Origin: an uncultured Prevotella sp.
Lineage (GTDB): Bacteria; Bacteroidota; Bacteroidia; Bacteroidales; Bacteroidaceae
DNA: 64,000 bases
Assembly (NCBI GenBank): GCA_905234265.1
Contig: CAJOHJ010000004.1
Span: 173,893 to 237,892, forward strand
Direction of reading: 5' to 3'
In this document: piece after piece, positions 1 to 9,394 of the stretch
How the letters are laid out: each line of letters begins with the position of its first letter
How positions within the stretch are numbered: position 1 is the first letter of the stretch
Translations under genes and position numbers: made by a program
Notes under the pieces: model-generated
Seen by the model: the letters and a program-made list of their open reading frames with translations, nothing else
What the model was told of the DNA's origin: nothing
The model's database searches: none

Positions 1-7
1 CGACACC

Positions 8-1342
8 CTACAACAAGTCCTGCAACTGGTAGAGCTTGTTGCTGTTAGAGCCTTTTATCAGAATGTAGTAGCCTTCTGGATGTTCCTGGGCTATGGCCTC
101 CTTGACGGCTTCCACGTCGTGGAAGGTGCGGAAGCCGGTGTCCATTCCTTCGAAGGTGCTGCCCACAAGCCACACCGAGTCGAAGGCTGAGTCGCGCAGC
201 ATGCTGACAAGACGGCTGTGCTCTTCGGCAGACACGTCGCCAAGCTCGCCCATCTGACCTATGATGGCCATCTTGCGAGGCACGTCCATCAGGCGGAAGT
301 TCTCTATGGCGGCCTTCATGCTCGTCGGGTTGGCATTGTAGGCGTCTACCACAAGGTGGTTGGTGGCCGTCGTGGTCAGCTGCGAGCGGTTGTTGGTGGG
401 CTTATAGCCGGCAATGGCCTGGTTGATAAGCTCGAAGGGAACGTTGTTCACGTAGCCCACGGTGATGGCGGCCAGAATGTTGTTCAGATTGTAGGCACCT
501 ATGAGCTGCGTCTGCACCTCCATCCACTCGCTCTGGTAGCCGGCATCGCTGTCCTGCTCGCGCCAGCGCAGACGCAGGAACGGCGCACAGCTCACCACTT
601 CGCCGCGGATGAGGATGTCGCTGTTATCACTCTGCCCATAATAATATATGTCTGCCAGTCCGCCGGTCATTGCCATCAGATGCTCGTTGTCGCGGTCGAC
701 AAAAACCGGCAGCTCGCGGCTTCGCAGGAAGTCGTACAGCTCTCCCTTTGTGCGACATACGCCCTCAAAGGAGCCAAAGCCCTGCAGGTGGGCGCGGCCT
801 ACGTTGGTAATAAGCCCGCAGGTAGGCTCGGCAGTCTCCACCAGCGTCTTTATGTCGCCGGGATGCGAGGCCCCCATCTCAACGATGGCAATGTCGTGTT
901 CGTCGGTGAGCCTCAGCAGCGTCTTCGGCACACCCACGTCGTTGTTGAAGTTGCCCTCGGTGGCCATCACGTTATAGCATGTCGCCAGCACTGCACGCAC
1001 CAGTTCCTTGGTGGTTGTCTTGCCATTGGTGCCGGTGATGCCGACGACGGGAATGTCGAACTGGCGGCGGTGTTCGCGTGCTATGTCTTTCAGTGTCTGC
1101 AGGCAGTCGTCGACGATGATGAGCCGCTGGCGCATGTCGTCAGTCCACTGGCCGGCGTCGCCGGGCTGCTCGTCGCAGACGGCGTAGGCGCAGCCCTGCT
1201 GCAGGGCGGTGGCGGCGAAGTGGTTGCCGTTGAAGGTCTCACCCTTGAGGGCTATGAAAATGCTGCCCTTCTCGCACTGGCGTGTGTCGGTGGTGATGAC
1301 GGGATGCTGCTTGTAAATCTGGAACAATTCGCTGATAGACAT
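8..1342 (-). CDS. murF: UDP-N-acetylmuramoyl-tripeptide--D-alanyl-D-alanine ligase
   Basis: Cytoplasmic Mur ligase that joins D-Ala-D-Ala to UDP-MurNAc-tripeptide with ATP, the last soluble step of peptidoglycan precursor synthesis. The 444-aa product has the family length. The substrate-binding N-domain covers about residues 1-95, the ATP loop GITGTNGKTTT is at about 101-111, and the central and C-terminal Mur domains follow (NNRSQ, then the VDAYNANPTS motif). The ATG start gives MSISELFQ, a normal MurF N-terminus. It is the last gene of a minus-strand row (cysS, CoA-transferase, pfkB, murF) with 37-58 bp gaps, so co-transcription is plausible. The stop lies 8 bp from the window edge. Identification is secure. 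Confidence 0.96.
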   Translation of the reverse strand: MSISELFQIYKQHPVITTDTRQCEKGSIFIALKGETFNGNHFAATALQQGCAYAVCDEQPGDAGQWTDDMRQRLIIVDDCLQTLKDIAREHRRQFDIPVVGITGTNGKTTTKELVRAVLATCYNVMATEGNFNNDVGVPKTLLRLTDEHDIAIVEMGASHPGDIKTLVETAEPTCGLITNVGRAHLQGFGSFEGVCRTKGELYDFLRSRELPVFVDRDNEHLMAMTGGLADIYYYGQSDNSDILIRGEVVSCAPFLRLRWREQDSDAGYQSEWMEVQTQLIGAYNLNNILAAITVGYVNNVPFELINQAIAGYKPTNNRSQLTTTATNHLVVDAYNANPTSMKAAIENFRLMDVPRKMAIIGQMGELGDVSAEEHSRLVSMLRDSAFDSVWLVGSTFEGMDTGFRTFHDVEAVKEAIAQEHPEGYYILIKGSNSNKLYQLQDLL

Positions 1343-1393
1343 ATTAAATAGGGCTAAAGTCGATATGTATAATGGGAAAGTGGGAATGCTTTA

Positions 1394-2338
1394 TCACAGA
1401 TTATTCAACGACTGGCGGCACTCGCTGCCAAACTCTGGCGAAATGTAGTTATACAGACTGCCGCACACCTCTGCAGAGAATTTCATTCCGCTGCTTATCA
1501 AGCGGTCCCACTGCTGCTCAGTGAGTCCCTCCTGCAGCTTGCTCTTGGTGATGCCTTCGCTGATGATGGCGAAGAGCAGGCCGGCGTTGAAGTTGTCGCC
1601 GGCACCTATCGTGCTGACGGTCTTCGTGGGCTGCACTGGATACTGCCTGGAAAGTCCCCCGTCGGCACGCAGCTCAATGGGTTGCGCACCGCCGGTGCAG
1701 ATGAACTTCTTGGTGTAGAAGGCTATCTCAGAGCGGTAAATCTTGTCGGCATCGGCAGTGTTGAACAGCACCTGGAAGTCGTCGGCAGAGCCGCGCACGA
1801 TGTCGGAAAGCTCAAAATTCTCAAGCATGTTGGCACGCAGCTTCACGGCCTCGTGCTTGTGGGACGCGCGGTAGTTGACGTCGTAGTAGATGATGGCTCC
1901 GCGCTCGTGGGCATAGTCAAGGAAGTCCTTGACCTGCGGACGTATCACCGGGTTCAGCGCATAGTATGAGCCGAACAGCACGATGTCGTCGGCCTCTATC
2001 GCAGGGCAGCTGAATTCTAAGCGATCGTGAGGATGGTCTTTGTAGAACACGTAGTCGGCGTCGTTGTTCTCGTCGAGGAATGCCAGCGAGAGCGGCGATT
2101 TCGACTCAGGGTACTGTGCGACACACTCTGCGCGGCATCCGTTGTCGCGCAGGAACTGCACAATCATGTTTCCTACGCGGTCGTTTCCCGTCTCGCTGAT
2201 GAATTCCGTTGCAATGCCTGCCCTGCTGAGCGATATTATTGCATTGAAGGTGGAACCGCCCGGCACAGCTCTCACTGGCTGGTCGCCCTGAAAGATGATG
2301 TCCAGCACGGTTTCGCCTATTCCTATTACTTTGCGCAT
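1394..2338 (-). CDS. PfkB-family sugar kinase (fructokinase-like)
   Basis: ATP-dependent carbohydrate kinase of the ribokinase/PfkB family, 314 aa. The N-terminal glycine pair PGGSTFNA lies near residue 26, and the C-terminal signature GAGDNFNAG carries the catalytic base Asp at about 248. Family knowledge indicates phosphorylation of a free hexose or a sugar derivative. Fructokinase is the commonest annotation for this subgroup in Bacteroidales, but the substrate cannot be read from sequence. It lies between the CoA-transferase gene and murF in a same-strand row, and no transporter or glycosidase adjoins to hint at the sugar. Confidence 0.88.
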   Translation of the reverse strand: MRKVIGIGETVLDIIFQGDQPVRAVPGGSTFNAIISLSRAGIATEFISETGNDRVGNMIVQFLRDNGCRAECVAQYPESKSPLSLAFLDENNDADYVFYKDHPHDRLEFSCPAIEADDIVLFGSYYALNPVIRPQVKDFLDYAHERGAIIYYDVNYRASHKHEAVKLRANMLENFELSDIVRGSADDFQVLFNTADADKIYRSEIAFYTKKFICTGGAQPIELRADGGLSRQYPVQPTKTVSTIGAGDNFNAGLLFAIISEGITKSKLQEGLTEQQWDRLISSGMKFSAEVCGSLYNYISPEFGSECRQSLNNL

Positions 2339-2355
2339 GACTGTAATTGTTGTCT

Positions 2356-2397
2356 TGCCTGTGGTAATACTTAGCCTGCCTGTGGCAACGGCCGTTC
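2356..2397. repeat. Degenerate 21-bp tandem pair at the CoA-transferase 3' end
   Basis: TGCCTGTGG occurs at 2356 and again exactly 21 bp later at 2377. The units agree at roughly 12 of 21 positions. The second unit ends at the first base of the CoA-transferase stop codon. Alone this would be unremarkable; it is listed because the same period recurs at many 3' ends in this window. Confidence 0.4.
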
Positions 2398-3899
2398 TAC
2401 TTCAGATACTCGCTGAAGTCAGTGAGGTGCATGTCGCCCTTTCGTGCCAGCGTGTCGTGCATTGCGAAGGCGGCCTGAAGGTTGTGGCGCGTGTGTCCGC
2501 TCTTTGAAATCTTCAGGTAGTCCCACAGGAGCTGCTTGTAATCGGGGTGCGCACAGTTCTCGATGATGCACTCGGCACGCTGTGCCGGCGACTTGCCGCG
2601 CAAATCGGCAATGCCCTGCTCGGTGACGATGATGTTGACGTCGTGTTCGCTGGAGTCCTGGTGGCTGACGAACGGGACGATAGAGCTGATGACGCCACCC
2701 TTGGCCACGCTTGGGCATGTGAAGATGGAGAGGTATGCATTGCGTATGAAGTCGCCGCTGCCGCCGATGCCGTTCATCATCTTCGTGCCGCTGATGTGCG
2801 TCGAGTTGACGTTGCCGTAGAGGTCGGCCTCGATGGCAGTGTTGATGGCTATGACGCCTAAGCGGCGTATGACTTCCGGCGAGTTGCTGATTTCGCTCTG
2901 TCGCAGCGTGAGGTGCTGGCGCATGTAGTCCATGTTGTCGTAAACCTGCATGAGGCACTCGTTGGAGACTGTCAGCGAGCAGGCTGATGCATCCTTCACG
3001 CGGCCGTTGAGCATCATTTCAATGACTGCGTTCTGTATTACCTCGGTGTAGATGTTGAAGTCAGGCACGTGCTTGTCGGCACCCAGCGCGCCGAGGATGG
3101 CGTTGGCCGTAGAGCCTACGCCGCTCTGCAGCGGCAGGAATTCCTTGGGGATGCGCCCTTTGTGCATTTCATCGACGAGGAATTCGGCCGTCAGATAGCC
3201 GATTTTCTCGGTCACGGGGTCGCTGTCCTTGAAGGCGCGTGCCTCGTCGGGGATATTGCACTCTACTACGCCGACAACCTTCTCTTTCGGTATTGCGACA
3301 TACGGAGTGCCGATGCGGTCGCTCACTTTTTCAATCATTATCGGCTTGCGATAGGGAGGGTCGAGCGGCTCGTAGACGTCGTGGATGTACTTGGCATTGG
3401 GGTTGTGGAACGAGTTAAGCTCCAGAATGACGTGCTTGGCCAGACGGGCTGCCGTGGGCGAGATGCCACCGGCGGCGGTAAGATAGACATGATAGTCGCT
3501 GCCGCAGTCTTCGATGTCGCAGACTTCGAGGATGGCCCAGTCGAGCGGTCCGTAGAAGCCGTAGCGCAGTTCCTGTGCCATGTGGCTCAGGTGCAGGTCG
3601 TTGTAGGGAATTTCACCCATGTTGACATGCTTGCGGAAGTCGGGGTTGGTGGTGTATGGCGCACGGTAGAGAATGGCCTGTGCGTTAGCCAGGTCGCCGT
3701 CTGTCGACTGGCCTGTCGAGGCTCCAGTGAAGATGGCCACTTTGAATTCTCTTCCGGCCTCGTGTTCGCTGACGGCTATCTTGGCCAGTTCCTTGGTTGT
3801 TGCCTTGGCCACACCGGCAGGTGTGAAGCCGCTCATGGCGATGTGGTCGCCATGCTTGATGAGTGCTGCTGCCTCTGCAGCTGAAATGCGTGTGTACAT
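2397..3899 (-). CDS. Acetyl-CoA hydrolase/transferase family protein (succinate CoA-transferase)
   Basis: Class I CoA-transferase, 500 aa, of the Cat1/AarC/SCACT family that exchanges CoA between succinate and acetate (or propionate). The N-terminal MSGFTPAG loop, the central GVGSTANAIL CoA-binding loop (about residue 257) and the C-terminal GIGGSGDF and TEQGIADLRG segments are intact. In succinate/propionate-forming Bacteroidales such enzymes link succinyl-CoA or propionyl-CoA turnover to acetate; that role here is inference. The gene follows cysS by 37 bp and precedes the sugar kinase. Acetyl-CoA hydrolase is an alternative activity label for the same fold. Confidence 0.9.
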   Translation of the reverse strand: MYTRISAAEAAALIKHGDHIAMSGFTPAGVAKATTKELAKIAVSEHEAGREFKVAIFTGASTGQSTDGDLANAQAILYRAPYTTNPDFRKHVNMGEIPYNDLHLSHMAQELRYGFYGPLDWAILEVCDIEDCGSDYHVYLTAAGGISPTAARLAKHVILELNSFHNPNAKYIHDVYEPLDPPYRKPIMIEKVSDRIGTPYVAIPKEKVVGVVECNIPDEARAFKDSDPVTEKIGYLTAEFLVDEMHKGRIPKEFLPLQSGVGSTANAILGALGADKHVPDFNIYTEVIQNAVIEMMLNGRVKDASACSLTVSNECLMQVYDNMDYMRQHLTLRQSEISNSPEVIRRLGVIAINTAIEADLYGNVNSTHISGTKMMNGIGGSGDFIRNAYLSIFTCPSVAKGGVISSIVPFVSHQDSSEHDVNIIVTEQGIADLRGKSPAQRAECIIENCAHPDYKQLLWDYLKISKSGHTRHNLQAAFAMHDTLARKGDMHLTDFSEYLK

Positions 3900-3936
3900 A
3901 TTATTATATAGTCTTGTGATTGTCTGATTACCGCCG

Positions 3937-5457
3937 CTATTTGTTCAGCCGCCAGGTGGCTCCGTCCTTTGTGTCCTTAACCTCAAAGCCGGCAGCAGCC
4001 AGCTCGTCGCGGATTTTGTCGCTGGTGGCCCAGTCCTTGTCGGCCTTGGCCTTGGCGCGCAGCTCCAGGACCATGTCGACCACGCGTCCGAAGGCTTCTT
4101 CGCGTGCCTGTGAGCTGTTGCCGGCCTGCTGGGCAGAGCCTTGCAGTCCGAGGATGTCGCAGGCAAAGAGGTGCATGGTGTCGCTGAGTTCCTTGAGGCA
4201 GTCGGCGCAGATGGTAGCCTTGTGGTCTATGAGCTTGTTGACGACGCTGCATGCTTCGAACAGAAGGCTGATGACCTGCGGCGTTGCAAGGTCGTCGTTC
4301 ATGGCGTCGTAGCACCGCTGGCGCAGGCTCTTCACCACTCGCTCCGTCTCGGCATCGCATGCTGCCGACGGCTGCACGCGCTCCACGTCGCCCAGTGCGT
4401 TGGTGAGCCTCTCCAGTCCGCGCTCGGCAGCCACCAGAGCCTCGTTGGAGAAGTCGACGGTGCCGCGATAGTGGGCAGAGAGTATGAAGAAGCGGATAGT
4501 CATTGGCGAATATGCCTTTTCCAGCAGCGGATGCTTGCCTGTGAAGAACTCTTCGAGGGTTATGAAGTTGTTGTACGACTTTCCCATCTTCTTTCCGTTG
4601 ATTGTCAGCATGTTGTTATGCATCCAATACTTGACGGCTGGATGTCCCATCGATGCCACGGCCTGCGCAATCTCGCACTCGTGGTGGGGGAACACCAGGT
4701 CGAGGCCTCCGCCGTGGATGTCGAACTGGTCGCCGAGATACTTGCGTCCCATGGCCGTACACTCGCAGTGCCATCCTGGGAAGCCTTCGCTCCAGGGACT
4801 TGGCCAGCGCATGATATGCTCAGGCTGGGCTTTCTTCCACAGTGCGAAGTCAGCCTGGTTGCGCTTCTCGCCTACTCCAGCCAGCTCGCGACTCTCGTCC
4901 TTGAGGTTCTCGAGCGAGCGGCCGCTCAGCACACCGTAGGCATAGCCCTTGCCCTTGGCTTTCTGGGCCTTGTTGTAGGCCTCGATGTCGAAGTATACGG
5001 AACCCTGCGACTCGTATGCCAGCCCGTTGTCGAGAATCTGCTGCACCAGCTGCTGCTGCTCGATGATATGTCCCGTGGCGTGCGGCTCTATCGACGGACG
5101 CAGCACGTTCAGGCGGTCCATTGCCTCATGGTAGCGGTTGGTATAATACTGTGCCACCTCCATTGGCTCCAGCTGCTCCACGCGTGCCTTCTTTGCTATC
5201 TTGTCCTCTCCCTCGTCGGCATCGTGTTCCAGATGGCCTACGTCGGTGATGTTCCTCACGTAGCGCACCTTGTAGCCCAGATGGCGCAGGTAGCGGAATA
5301 GAACGTCGAAGGTGATGGCCGGGCGTGCATGCCCAAGGTGCGGATCGCCGTAGACGGTGGGACCGCAGACATACATGCCCACGTGTGGTGCATTGATAGG
5401 CTCGAAGCGCTCCATCTGGCGCGTCAGAGTGTTATATATAACCAGCTTTGAGTCCAT
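3937..5457 (-). CDS. cysS: Cysteinyl-tRNA synthetase
   Basis: Class I aminoacyl-tRNA synthetase charging tRNA-Cys, 506 aa. Seen: the zinc-binding start [10 protein letters not shown] (Cys near residue 31), the HIGH signature as HLGH in [10 protein letters not shown], a second zinc ligand region with WHCECTAMG, the HHECEIAQ motif, and the KMSKS loop as KKMGKSYNN. An alpha-helical DALR-type domain and a C-terminal tail follow. The start is set by [10 protein letters not shown] and a strong promoter 51 bp upstream. It is the first gene of the minus-strand row down to murF. Confidence 0.97.
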   Translation of the reverse strand: MDSKLVIYNTLTRQMERFEPINAPHVGMYVCGPTVYGDPHLGHARPAITFDVLFRYLRHLGYKVRYVRNITDVGHLEHDADEGEDKIAKKARVEQLEPMEVAQYYTNRYHEAMDRLNVLRPSIEPHATGHIIEQQQLVQQILDNGLAYESQGSVYFDIEAYNKAQKAKGKGYAYGVLSGRSLENLKDESRELAGVGEKRNQADFALWKKAQPEHIMRWPSPWSEGFPGWHCECTAMGRKYLGDQFDIHGGGLDLVFPHHECEIAQAVASMGHPAVKYWMHNNMLTINGKKMGKSYNNFITLEEFFTGKHPLLEKAYSPMTIRFFILSAHYRGTVDFSNEALVAAERGLERLTNALGDVERVQPSAACDAETERVVKSLRQRCYDAMNDDLATPQVISLLFEACSVVNKLIDHKATICADCLKELSDTMHLFACDILGLQGSAQQAGNSSQAREEAFGRVVDMVLELRAKAKADKDWATSDKIRDELAAAGFEVKDTKDGATWRLNK

Positions 5458-5507
5458 GATTTTCCTGTTTTTTTCTGTTTAGTTGTGTCTTTTTACCAAT
5501 TTCCGGC

Positions 5508-5539
5508 GCAAAGTTACGAATAAACGAGGGCAGAACAAA
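5508..5539 (-). promoter_or_regulatory. cysS promoter, near-identical to the ung promoter
   Basis: On the minus strand this reads TTTG, a 19-bp spacer, then TAACTTTG, a perfect match to the Bacteroidetes sigma-factor consensus. The spacer begins TTCTGCCCTCGTTT and differs from the ung promoter spacer at 31.24-31.27 kb by only a few bases (about 28 of 32 identical overall), which is unusual for a spacer. Confidence 0.8.
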
Positions 5540-5616
5540 GGATTTTTTTCTTTTTTTGCTTATCGGAAAGGGGAAAGAAGCTAATTTTTTTCCTCCTCGC
5601 GCAGAGCTGTGAAAAT

Positions 5617-5740
5617 AACATGCAGAGATAATTTCGTAACATGCAGAGATAAAAAATTATCTCCGTAAGATAATTTCGTAAGTCATTGAGATAAAAATTT
5701 ATCTCTGTGAGATAATTTTCTAACTCACAGAGATAATCTC
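5617..5740. repeat. 21-bp CATGCAGAG-family repeat array downstream of rmuC
   Basis: Array with core AACATGCAGAGATAA and spacing element ATTTCGT. It holds two direct 21-bp units and two small palindromes of the type ATTATCTC-n3-GAGATAAT. It lies between the cysS promoter region and the rmuC stop codon, ending 3 bp from the stop. The rest of the 285-bp gap is AT-rich with no gene. Confidence 0.85.
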
Positions 5741-5742
5741 CT

Positions 5743-7251
5743 TCAGCCGTTGTTGCCGTCGGGCAGCATTACGGTGGGGTCGGCATCAAGGAAGGTGGCG
5801 CCGTCCAGGTCCGACAGGGGCTTTTTCTTCTTGTTCTCCCTGGCTCCGGCCTTCAGCAGGTTGCGCGCGGCAGTGATGATGCTGGGGCCGCCGTCGGCAG
5901 TGGTAATCTTCAGACGGCCGATTTTCCTGACGGTGTCGTTCATGCTGGCCTCCACGTCCATGAAGCGCTGGCCGAAGTCCTGCACGCGGTCTATCACCGT
6001 GTTGGCGGCGTCCATCATTGCCTGCTGGTTCTTCAGCTGGTTCACCTGCGTCCACATCATCTCCAGCACGCGCAGGTTCATGTACATGGTCTGCGGGCCG
6101 AGTATCATCACCCCTTCGTCGTATGCCTCGCGCCAGAGGGCGGTGTCGTTGAGCAGGGCCAGGTTGAGCGCACCCTCTATCGGCACGTACATGATGGCGA
6201 AGTTCAGACGGTTGTAGCCTTCGGGCAGATAGCGCGTGTACTCCTTCTTGGCCAGCCTCCTGACCTGCGCGCGCACGCTGTCGATATGGGCCTTCAGGAA
6301 GGCGCTCTTCTCGGCAGTGCCGTCCTCGGCATTCATGTATCGCTCGTAGTCCGTGAGCGACATCTTGGAGTCGACCACCACATGGCGGTTGTTGGGGAAG
6401 TGGAGTATGAAGTCGGGAATGAGTCCGCGTCCGTCGTCGCCCTTGGCAGTCTTGCCGCCGCGCTCGCGGAGCGTCTCCTGGGTGTCGTACTGCTCGCCCT
6501 CGCGCAGCTCCAGGTCTTCCAGCAGCTGCTTGAGCTTCAGCTCGCCGAAGTTGCCCTGCACCTTAACCTCACCGGTCAGCGCGCGCGTCAGCCTGTCGGC
6601 AGTCTCGCCGATGGCGGCACTCTTCTGCATGTTTATCTTGATGGTCTCGTCCAACCTGGCCAGAGCCTCCGTCTGCTGCTCCTTGGTCTTGTCGAGAGCC
6701 TCCTGCATGTCCTTGAGGCTGCGCTGCAGGGGGTCGACAATCTTCGACACCTGCTCGCGGTTGCGCTCGCCAAGCTCGTCCTGCCGCGCACGGAGTACCT
6801 TTTCCGACGTGGTCTGCATCTGCTCGCGGATGAGGTTCAGCTGGCTTTTCACCTGCTCCTCGTTCATCTGGCGCAAGGCTGCTATCTGCGCGTCGTGGGC
6901 TTCCTTCGTCTGCCGCAGCTGTCCCTCGAAGGACTGCCGCTGGTCGCTGAGCAACCGCTCATAGTCGGCCCTCTGTGCTGCCAGGCGCTCCTCGAAGCCG
7001 CCCTTCTGGGCAGTGAGCCGCTCCTCATAGCCAGACTTCTGGCCGTCAAGGCGCTTCTCGTAGCCAGACCTAAGCTCGTCCATCTGGCGCAGCAGACTGT
7101 CGGCATTGGCCTTCTGCACGTCGCGGTCGGCAGTCAGACGGGTGACGGCATCGGCATGCGTCCGCCGGCTGCGGCTAATCACCAGCAGGCTGACGAGTAC
7201 CGTGGCAAAGACTATTACTATTGCAGTTATCAAAATAATGCTGATTTCCAT
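5743..7251 (-). CDS. rmuC: DNA recombination protein RmuC family
   Basis: 502-aa RmuC homologue. A single N-terminal membrane helix (about residues 4-25, ISIILITAIVIVFATVLVSLL) is followed by a long Gln/Glu/Arg coiled coil (about 30-200) that contains internally repeated RLxxQ(K/R)xxxEE-type segments. The conserved RmuC nuclease-like domain covers about 215-430 (GNFGELKLKQLLED; IPDFILHFPNNRHVVVDSKMSL; YVPIEGALNLAL). Family members limit DNA inversions and are thought to be nucleases acting on unusual DNA ends. The C-terminus is flanked by the 21-bp repeat array. Identification is firm; the substrate is inferred. Confidence 0.93.
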   Translation of the reverse strand: MEISIILITAIVIVFATVLVSLLVISRSRRTHADAVTRLTADRDVQKANADSLLRQMDELRSGYEKRLDGQKSGYEERLTAQKGGFEERLAAQRADYERLLSDQRQSFEGQLRQTKEAHDAQIAALRQMNEEQVKSQLNLIREQMQTTSEKVLRARQDELGERNREQVSKIVDPLQRSLKDMQEALDKTKEQQTEALARLDETIKINMQKSAAIGETADRLTRALTGEVKVQGNFGELKLKQLLEDLELREGEQYDTQETLRERGGKTAKGDDGRGLIPDFILHFPNNRHVVVDSKMSLTDYERYMNAEDGTAEKSAFLKAHIDSVRAQVRRLAKKEYTRYLPEGYNRLNFAIMYVPIEGALNLALLNDTALWREAYDEGVMILGPQTMYMNLRVLEMMWTQVNQLKNQQAMMDAANTVIDRVQDFGQRFMDVEASMNDTVRKIGRLKITTADGGPSIITAARNLLKAGARENKKKKPLSDLDGATFLDADPTVMLPDGNNG

Positions 7252-7301
7252 AGCTATACGGTTGTTTTTTTATCAGTTTCCATTATTCGGACGGAGAAAC
7301 T

Positions 7302-8231
7302 TCATGTGTTGATAAAGATAAAATCGTCGTTGACAAGGTTAGAATGCCAGTCGGGATTGGCAAACCACGAGGAAGGACAGACAACAAGCTTTCCCTCCCT
7401 GTTTCCAAGATATTGGGCCCACCATGCAAACGTGGAATTGCTGATGATGAAATGATGGCAGGAATACATCAGCCGTAAAGTCTCCCAGACAGGGTCGTCG
7501 CCACGCTCATAATAGCAGGGAAAGCCTTCCACTGTCATGTTTTCCCTCACCCAGGCAATGTCGTCGGAGAAAAAGATAAACACCGGATGGGCTATTCGCT
7601 GGGTGACAGCCTTAAATGCCGCCCGATAGTAGTCGGGCGTGCAGACATGGAAGTCTTTCCTGTACTGCTCGCTGAGATAGTCGCCCCTACGGACGCTCAC
7701 ACAGACACTGTCAGAGCGCAAAGCCTGCTCATAAAGACCTTCGTTGTGACGGAGGGGCGGCTGCTTGGGAGTAAACTCGTGAAGCAGCTGACTGCGGATG
7801 GGACTGAAGAAGCGCCGATCTTGGAAGTAGCCTCTGACAAACTCCCTGCTGCAACGGCCGACAAGAGGATATGCCGCGTCGGCAGCACCGGTGAAATGAA
7901 GCCCAATACGCCGCAAGGCCTGCTCTATATTCAAAGTGTACGCGCTTTTTCCAAGCAACGGCAGCCTCGTCCACAGCATATAGACAAGGTAAGACAAGCG
8001 CTGACGGAAAGAACCATACTTCAATATCAGGTCGGCATTGTCGGTAGTATAAGGCTTAACATTGAAATATTGCAGGCTGTCGCCCCAAGAACTGTAGGCA
8101 GAACTGCCGCACCTCTTGAAGTTAGCAACAAGAGGGTCGCTCTCACTGCCGTACTGCTCAATAAGCATGCGTGCAAATGCATACGCAAACATCTGATTGC
8201 CCAGCCTTCCTGTAAATTCAACTCCTATCAT
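7302..8231 (-). CDS. Alpha-1,2-fucosyltransferase family protein (GT11)
   Basis: 309-aa glycosyltransferase of family GT11. Seen: the N-terminal GRLGNQMFAYAFA nucleotide-sugar loop (about 8-20), the GT11 donor motif VSVRRGDYLS (about 183), and the C-terminal SNSTFAWWAQYLG signature. The family moves L-fucose from GDP-fucose to a galactose 2-OH; in gut Bacteroidales this decorates surface polysaccharide or O-glycans. There is no signal peptide, so it is a cytoplasmic or peripheral enzyme. It is an orphan here, next to a membrane acyltransferase gene rather than within a capsule locus. The exact acceptor is unknown. Confidence 0.9.
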   Translation of the reverse strand: MIGVEFTGRLGNQMFAYAFARMLIEQYGSESDPLVANFKRCGSSAYSSWGDSLQYFNVKPYTTDNADLILKYGSFRQRLSYLVYMLWTRLPLLGKSAYTLNIEQALRRIGLHFTGAADAAYPLVGRCSREFVRGYFQDRRFFSPIRSQLLHEFTPKQPPLRHNEGLYEQALRSDSVCVSVRRGDYLSEQYRKDFHVCTPDYYRAAFKAVTQRIAHPVFIFFSDDIAWVRENMTVEGFPCYYERGDDPVWETLRLMYSCHHFIISNSTFAWWAQYLGNREGKLVVCPSSWFANPDWHSNLVNDDFIFINT

Positions 8232-8373
8232 CGGATATAAGCGTGTCTGACGAAACGTGTAACTTTCAATTCACATTTCTTACGACTGCAAAAATAACAA
8301 TTTTCCTCTGTACGGCATTTAAAACGGCGCGTCTTTTGTGATTATTTAAAGCTATTGCCTTTCTACTGGCTGC

Positions 8374-9375
8374 TCATCTATTCAATATCCTGTATGGGAT
8401 AATCAAATGCAATATCCGGCTTACTGCATACGAAACAACGCATAGGACAATAAAGATAATTATCGGGAAACGGAATGAATAGATGAAATCTGGGAAAAGA
8501 TACTTGTAAATCCATGCATGAACCATCCACATTAGCAATGAATACCTGCCAATATGCAACAGTAATGCTCCCACACAGCCGCGAATATTGACAGACGACA
8601 AAAGAATGATACACAAAAATGCATATGCAGGGGCAATAAAGAAATACGTGGTGAAGCAGCTACGAATGGCTATCAATGCCACTAAGCTCATCAGGACAAG
8701 TCTTTTATTACGAAAGAAATCCATTTCACGCACTTTGTCCAATACATGCTCCTTGCACAAGAAAGCACCAAGGTAAAACGGAAAAATGAATTGCACCATG
8801 CGGACAAATGTCATAATATAAGGGACGTCCTGTCCTATGTATATATAGTCGCGCTGGGTAAGCACTACTGTGAAAGAATACAACACGAACGACACTATAA
8901 GTGTAGCTATACTGCCCAGGCTGTCAAGCACTCTCATCAGAAAGGGATATAGAGCAGACACCATCATATAGGGTAAAAGAAACCATGCTTCCCGATACCA
9001 TACAGTCTCAAAGCCACTAATACTAAGAAAAGCTGTTTTCAACGAGCCTGGATAGTCGGGATCGTCTGTCAGCCAGCATGCAAGAGGAACAAAGCATAAC
9101 AACGTAAACCAATACGTCAAAAAGCATTTTGCAATTCTGCTAAACCTGTGCCTGTCGGTACCCGATTTGTATACCGCATACAGCCCGTAGCCTCCTAATA
9201 TCAGAAAGAATTCCACAGGGCCTGCCGCCCGTGTGAGTATAGTGCTTAATGGAATGCCGTTTATGGACATCAGGCAAAACAAAGAAGAAGCCCGTTCTGT
9301 GTCACTGAACAGGTGGAGATATAGCATCATCAAAATGGCTATACCCTTTATTATAATACTGTCTTCTCTTGTCAT
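8374..9375 (-). CDS. Membrane acyltransferase, family 3 (OafA/WbbJ-like)
   Basis: About 333 aa, a polytopic inner-membrane protein with roughly ten hydrophobic helices and the family start IIIKGIAILMMLYLHLF carrying the conserved His of acyltransferase-3 proteins. Such proteins O-acylate surface sugars or peptidoglycan. The ATG at 9375 (MTREDSII) is preferred. The longer upstream reading frame overlaps yifB by about 140 bp, is antisense-like in composition and lacks homology features. The gap to yifB is 19 bp, so co-transcription is likely. Together with the fucosyltransferase gene downstream it suggests surface glycan modification, but the substrate is unknown. Confidence 0.8.
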   Translation of the reverse strand: MTREDSIIIKGIAILMMLYLHLFSDTERASSLFCLMSINGIPLSTILTRAAGPVEFFLILGGYGLYAVYKSGTDRHRFSRIAKCFLTYWFTLLCFVPLACWLTDDPDYPGSLKTAFLSISGFETVWYREAWFLLPYMMVSALYPFLMRVLDSLGSIATLIVSFVLYSFTVVLTQRDYIYIGQDVPYIMTFVRMVQFIFPFYLGAFLCKEHVLDKVREMDFFRNKRLVLMSLVALIAIRSCFTTYFFIAPAYAFLCIILLSSVNIRGCVGALLLHIGRYSLLMWMVHAWIYKYLFPDFIYSFRFPIIIFIVLCVVSYAVSRILHLIIPYRILNR

Positions 9376-9394
9376 TTTCAATGCTTTCCGTATC

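Noticed and set aside
218..1351. Long plus-strand reading frame over murF (and similar long frames over cysS, nrdD, infB, eno)
   Set aside because: Antisense of clear family genes in GC-rich DNA; no motifs and no start context.
8232..8373. tRNA or small RNA genes in this and other intergenic gaps
   Set aside because: No cloverleaf-type sequence or conserved RNA motifs were recognised in any gap.
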